8,252 bases of DNA. Source: Ruminococcus sp. UBA7477 (GTDB taxonomy: Bacteria > Bacillota > Clostridia > Oscillospirales > Ruminococcaceae). How positions within the stretch are numbered: position 1 is the first letter of the stretch; each line of letters starts with the position of its first letter. The stretch is from positions 22,443-30,694 of the forward strand of contig DLOT01000061.1 of assembly GCA_002479715.1 (NCBI GenBank). The letters run 5' to 3'. Under the pieces are notes generated by a model that saw nothing but the letters and a program-made list of their open reading frames with translations, was not told where the DNA came from and did not search any database. Made by a program: the position numbers and the translations under genes. This document shows, in pieces, positions 4,892-8,252 of this stretch.

Positions 4892-7132
4892 CTACAGAGT
4901 CATCTGGTCGGGGTCTTCAATATCCTTTGCAAAGGGACCTGCCGACGGTATGCTTTTAACAATGTATTTTGAATACTTCTTTGCCGTTTCCTCGTCGATA
5001 ATATAAGCCCTTTCAACAACCGACTTGGCCTTCAAGGTCATCGCTGCAACTCCGATAGTCGAACGCGATGTTTTGGGCAGCATCAGCGCCGTACTGAATA
5101 TGAGCATTCTGCCGTTTGAGCTTTTCATAAGGAGATAAGAGTTTTCCTCTGTGAAGCAGATCGAAACAAGCTTTGATTTATCCGAATAAGCGCTTGTAAG
5201 CATTTTTCTGTTTGTCTTGGTTTCATAGGCGCTCAGCGGAACCTTTGCGACCTTACCGTTTTCAAAAACGAACAGCAGATAGCCCTTATAGTCGGTAGTA
5301 GCTACAAGTGAAAACAGACTCTCGCCCTCACCGAAGGAAAGCTTTGCGGGAACATATTCGCCGAGCGAGCTTGCCTTTGTGTCGTCAAAGGCCGAAGCCC
5401 TCGACTTATAGACTGTAGCCTTGTCGGTAAAGAAAAGAAGCTCTGCGCTGTTTGCGGAATCAAACTCCAAAGCGACCTCGTCGCCCTCCTTGAGCTTCTG
5501 AACGCTGCTCATTCTTAAAGACTGCGGAGTTATCTTCTTGAAGTAGCCGCTTTCCGTAAGGAACATCCTGCACGGATAATCCGGAACGCTCTCTGCCTCC
5601 TCATCGGCATTTTCCTCCCCCTCGACATAAACAAACTGCGTTTTCCGGGGCTGTCCGTATTTCTTTGAAACCTCCTTCAGCTCATCGACGATTATATTTC
5701 TTACTCGTCTGTCACTTCCCAGAACGTCCTCGAGATCGGCGATCTCCTCAGTAAGAGTGCTTATGTCCTTGGTCCTGTTAAGAATATATTCGCGGTTAAG
5801 ATGCCTCAGCTTTATCTCCGCAACATATTCCGCCTGCTGCTCATCAATACCGAAGCCGATCATCAGGTTGGGCACAACATCGACCTCGTTTTCGGTATTC
5901 CGGACAATGCTGACAGCCTTGTCGATATCCAAAAGTATCTTCTCAAGACCCTGCAGCAAATGCAGCCGGCCTTTTTTCTTTTTCAGGTCAAACTCTGTTC
6001 TGCGCTTTACACAGCCCATTCTGAACCTGACCCACTCGTTTATTATCTCATATACGCCCATGACCTTGGGATAGCCGTCAATAAGAATGTTGAAATTGCA
6101 GGCGTATGTGTCCTGAAGAGGAGTCGATCGGAAAAGCTTCTGCATCAGCTTCTCCGGGTCTGTTCCGCGCTTCAGATCTATCGCGATATGCAAGCCGTTT
6201 CTGTCTGTCAGGTCGCGTATATACGAAACCTCTTTGATCTTTCCCAGCTTAACGAGCGAAACGATCTTTTCGATGATCGCCTCAATAGTTGCTGTCGGAG
6301 GGATCTCGGTAACATCTATACAGTTATTGGATTTATCATAAGACCACTTTGCGCGGAATTTCAGAGAGCCTCTTCCCGTTTTGTAGACATTCTCCAGCTC
6401 CGCCTCATCATAGACCATCAGCGCGCCGCCGGCAAAGTCGGGACCCTTGAGTGTTTCAAGTGCATTGAAATCCGGGTTACGGATAAGCGCGATTGTCGTT
6501 TCACAGATCTCAGATAAATTGAAGGAGCATACCGCCGATGCCATAGCAACGCCTATTCCTACATTTGCATTGACAAGAACGGACGGAAAAGTCGCCGGGA
6601 GCAGGGTCGGCTCCTGCATGGTGTTGTCATAGTTGGGAACAAACTGGACGGTTTCCTTGTCAATATCCTTGAACAGCTCGGCGCAGATAGGCTCCAGCTT
6701 TACTTCGGTATAACGCGAGGCGGCATAGGCCATATCTCTGGAATAAGCCTTGCCGAAGTTTCCCTTTGAATCGACATATGGGTGGAGCAGAGTTTCGTTG
6801 CCGCGGGCGAGACGCACCATAGTTTCATAGATCGCGGCATCTCCGTGGGGGTTTAGCTGCATGGTCCTTCCGACAACATTTGCCGATTTTGTTCTTCCGC
6901 CTTGAAGCAGGCCCATCTTATACATAGTGTAAAGCAGCTTTCTGTGAGAAGGCTTGAAACCGTCGATCTCCGGAAAGGAGCGCGAAACATTAACGCTGAC
7001 AGCATAGGGCATATAGTTTTTTTCAAGCGTAAGCGGTATCTGCTCCTCAACGATCTGACCTGCACCCTTAATATATCCGCTTACAGCACCGGTTTTTTGC
7101 TCTGCGGAGTCCTGCTTTTTCTTATTTGCCAT
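4892..7132 (-). CDS. Type IIA DNA topoisomerase subunit A (topoisomerase IV parC-like / GyrA paralogue)
   Basis: 746-residue cutting-and-rejoining subunit that works with the B subunit encoded just upstream to pass one DNA duplex through another. The winged-helix part (about 35-150) includes DGFKPSHRKLL and PHGDAAIYE (96-103), followed by the catalytic Arg140-Tyr141 in AASRYTE, whose Tyr forms the bond to DNA. GIGVAMAS corresponds to the segment with the DNA-intercalating Ile. The coiled coil and C-gate run from about 366 to 500, then an acidic linker (503-518), then a C-terminal beta-propeller-like region (about 519-746) with repeats such as FLTESGYFKK and FFTDKATVYKS. No GyrA box is visible, so supercoiling activity like gyrase is unlikely. 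Ala99 sits where quinolone-sensitive enzymes have Ser, and Glu103 where ParC has Glu and GyrA usually Asp. ATG 7132 is preceded by GAAAGG 10 bases upstream and lies 24 bp after the B-subunit stop, indicating one operon. I see no promoter between them. The exact paralogue name cannot be settled without a tree. Confidence 0.93.
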   Translation of the reverse strand: MANKKKQDSAEQKTGAVSGYIKGAGQIVEEQIPLTLEKNYMPYAVSVNVSRSFPEIDGFKPSHRKLLYTMYKMGLLQGGRTKSANVVGRTMQLNPHGDAAIYETMVRLARGNETLLHPYVDSKGNFGKAYSRDMAYAASRYTEVKLEPICAELFKDIDKETVQFVPNYDNTMQEPTLLPATFPSVLVNANVGIGVAMASAVCSFNLSEICETTIALIRNPDFNALETLKGPDFAGGALMVYDEAELENVYKTGRGSLKFRAKWSYDKSNNCIDVTEIPPTATIEAIIEKIVSLVKLGKIKEVSYIRDLTDRNGLHIAIDLKRGTDPEKLMQKLFRSTPLQDTYACNFNILIDGYPKVMGVYEIINEWVRFRMGCVKRRTEFDLKKKKGRLHLLQGLEKILLDIDKAVSIVRNTENEVDVVPNLMIGFGIDEQQAEYVAEIKLRHLNREYILNRTKDISTLTEEIADLEDVLGSDRRVRNIIVDELKEVSKKYGQPRKTQFVYVEGEENADEEAESVPDYPCRMFLTESGYFKKITPQSLRMSSVQKLKEGDEVALEFDSANSAELLFFTDKATVYKSRASAFDDTKASSLGEYVPAKLSFGEGESLFSLVATTDYKGYLLFVFENGKVAKVPLSAYETKTNRKMLTSAYSDKSKLVSICFTEENSYLLMKSSNGRMLIFSTALMLPKTSRSTIGVAAMTLKAKSVVERAYIIDEETAKKYSKYIVKSIPSAGPFAKDIEDPDQMTL

Positions 7133-7156
7133 GTCCGTTCTGCCTTTCGCTTTGTT

Positions 7157-8252
7157 TTATGAGATGTCCGCCATATCAAGATAATCCTTGCCGTTTAGCG
7201 TTATAAACTCTTTTCTTCCCTGCAAATTATCACCGAGCAGCATATCAAACATATACTCTGTCAGCTCTTTCTCGCCGGGGGTTATCTGAATAAGCCTTCT
7301 TGTTGCGGGGTTCATTGTAGTCAAAGACATCATATCGGCCTCGTTTTCTCCGAGTCCCTTTGACCGCTGAAGCGTATACTTTTTATCACCTATGATCTGA
7401 AGGATCTCCGCCTTCTCTTTCTCATCATACGCAAAGTATGTCTGATCGCTTGTGGTGATCTCGTAGAGCGGCGATTCCGCTATATACACATACCCCATAT
7501 TGATAAGCGTGGGCGTCAGCCTGTAGAGCATTGTAAGAATAAGAGTTCTTATCTGAAAGCCGTCGAAATCGGCATCTGTGCATATAATGATCTTGTTCCA
7601 GCGGAGATTATTCAGCGAGAACATTGAAAGCTCTTTGTTTGAACGTGTTTTTACCTCAACGCCGCAGCCCAGTACCTTAACAAGGTCGGTGATTATTTCG
7701 CTCTTAAAAATCCTGTCATAGTCTGCCTTCAGGCAATTGAGAATCTTGCCGCGCACGGGCATTACCGCCTGATATTCGGCATCGCGGGCCATTTTTACCG
7801 AACCGAGGGCCGAATCTCCCTCAACGATATAAAGCTCTCTTTGTGAAACGTCTTTCGAGCGGCAGTCAACAAATTTCGGCACCATATTTGCTATATCGTT
7901 TTTCGCGGTAAGTGTATTTTTTAGGTTGAGCCTTGTGGTGTCAGCCTTTTCGCGGCTTCTCTTGTTTATCAGGACCTGCTCGCCGATCTTCTGAGCCTCC
8001 TCGGGCTTTTCGATAAAGTAGACCTCAAGCTGGTGCTTCAGAAAATCAGTCATGCACTCCTGAATAAACTTGTTTGTTACCGCTTTTTTCGTCTGGTTCG
8101 CATATGAAGTCATTGTCGAAAATGAGCTTGAAACAAGCACTAAGCAATCCTCGATATCAACAAACTTGATAGGCGCTTCGTTTTTCAGATACTTGCCGCC
8201 CTGCTTCAGATAGTTGTCGATCGAATAGCGAAATGCGTTTTTCACGGCGTCG
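7157..8252 (-). CDS. Type IIA DNA topoisomerase subunit B (parE/gyrB-like), N-terminal part outside window
   Basis: C-terminal 365 residues or so of the ATP-dependent B subunit. The frame is open to the window edge, so an in-frame GTG at 8245 is not the real start; the GHKL ATPase domain (roughly the first 250-280 residues in this family) lies beyond. What is present: the end of the transducer domain, including a QTK motif (QTKKAV, near 8080-8100), which in gyrase carries the ATP-contacting lysine; then the TOPRIM domain, with EGDSALGS (codons 7822 down to 7799), VRGKILN, and TDADFDG (near 7576-7559), giving the metal-binding Glu and Asp residues; and a tail with KGLGE and TTMNP. The family consensus is EGDSAGGS, so Leu replaces a Gly here. 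The short end without the large GyrB insertion and the partnership with a GyrA-box-less A subunit 24 bp downstream favour a topoisomerase IV-like pair. It is the first gene of the operon as far as can be seen. Confidence 0.93.
   Translation of the reverse strand, partial: DAVKNAFRYSIDNYLKQGGKYLKNEAPIKFVDIEDCLVLVSSSFSTMTSYANQTKKAVTNKFIQECMTDFLKHQLEVYFIEKPEEAQKIGEQVLINKRSREKADTTRLNLKNTLTAKNDIANMVPKFVDCRSKDVSQRELYIVEGDSALGSVKMARDAEYQAVMPVRGKILNCLKADYDRIFKSEIITDLVKVLGCGVEVKTRSNKELSMFSLNNLRWNKIIICTDADFDGFQIRTLILTMLYRLTPTLINMGYVYIAESPLYEITTSDQTYFAYDEKEKAEILQIIGDKKYTLQRSKGLGENEADMMSLTTMNPATRRLIQITPGEKELTEYMFDMLLGDNLQGRKEFITLNGKDYLDMADIS

Noticed and set aside
5801..6517. 238-codon plus-strand open frame antisense to the topoisomerase A gene
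   Set aside because: It lies wholly inside a conserved gene on the other strand, has no supporting start signals and its translation resembles no family; a codon-bias shadow.
8243..8245. GTG as start codon of the topoisomerase B gene
   Set aside because: The frame continues open to the window edge and the protein from this point lacks the ATPase domain every member needs; the gene is simply cut by the window.

Overview
The window looks like chromosomal DNA of a low-to-mid-GC Gram-positive anaerobe of the class Clostridia, possibly near Ruminococcaceae/Oscillospiraceae. This is an inference from three things: strong sigma-A-type promoters with TTGACA/TATAAT boxes, purine-rich Shine-Dalgarno sites, and the gene set (a DegV lipid-binding protein, a LacI-type sensor fused to GGDEF, and a divergent second-type topoisomerase pair). 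It holds six protein genes, two of them cut by the window edges. I see no rRNA, tRNA, CRISPR array, insertion sequence or prophage gene. No gap between genes exceeds 200 bases.

Left part, plus strand. The window opens inside an S-adenosylhomocysteine hydrolase gene (ahcY, 1-924) of the short archaeal/Thermotoga-like type. A 140-bp gap follows, with a perfect-consensus promoter (TTGACA, 17 bp, TATAAT). It drives a 641-residue cytoplasmic protein (1065-2990) that joins a LacI-type ligand-binding domain, without its DNA-binding headpiece, to a middle sensor-like region and a C-terminal GGDEF diguanylate cyclase domain. Together these suggest an enzyme that turns binding of a small ligand, probably a sugar, into cyclic-di-GMP.

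Middle. After that gene lies a 199-bp gap with an unexplained block, a terminator-like hairpin and then a strong terminator shared with the convergent degV gene (3190-4056, minus strand). A 143-bp divergent gap separates degV from an XRE-type regulator with four predicted membrane helices (4200-4835, plus strand), which has its own extended -10 promoter and a strong terminator.

Right part, minus strand. A two-gene operon encodes a type IIA topoisomerase: the ATPase/TOPRIM B subunit (7157-8252, N-terminal part outside the window), then 24 bp later the A subunit (4892-7132). Both keep the catalytic residues but differ from housekeeping gyrase in diagnostic places. The A subunit lacks a GyrA box and has Ala at the quinolone-contact Ser position. 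The B subunit has EGDSALGS in place of the usual EGDSAGGS. They are best read as a topoisomerase IV-like or extra topoisomerase pair.

I did not find a clearly new multi-gene system. The best candidates for follow-up are the headpiece-less LacI-GGDEF protein and its operator-like 5' region, the odd block at 2991-3129, and the divergent topoisomerase pair.
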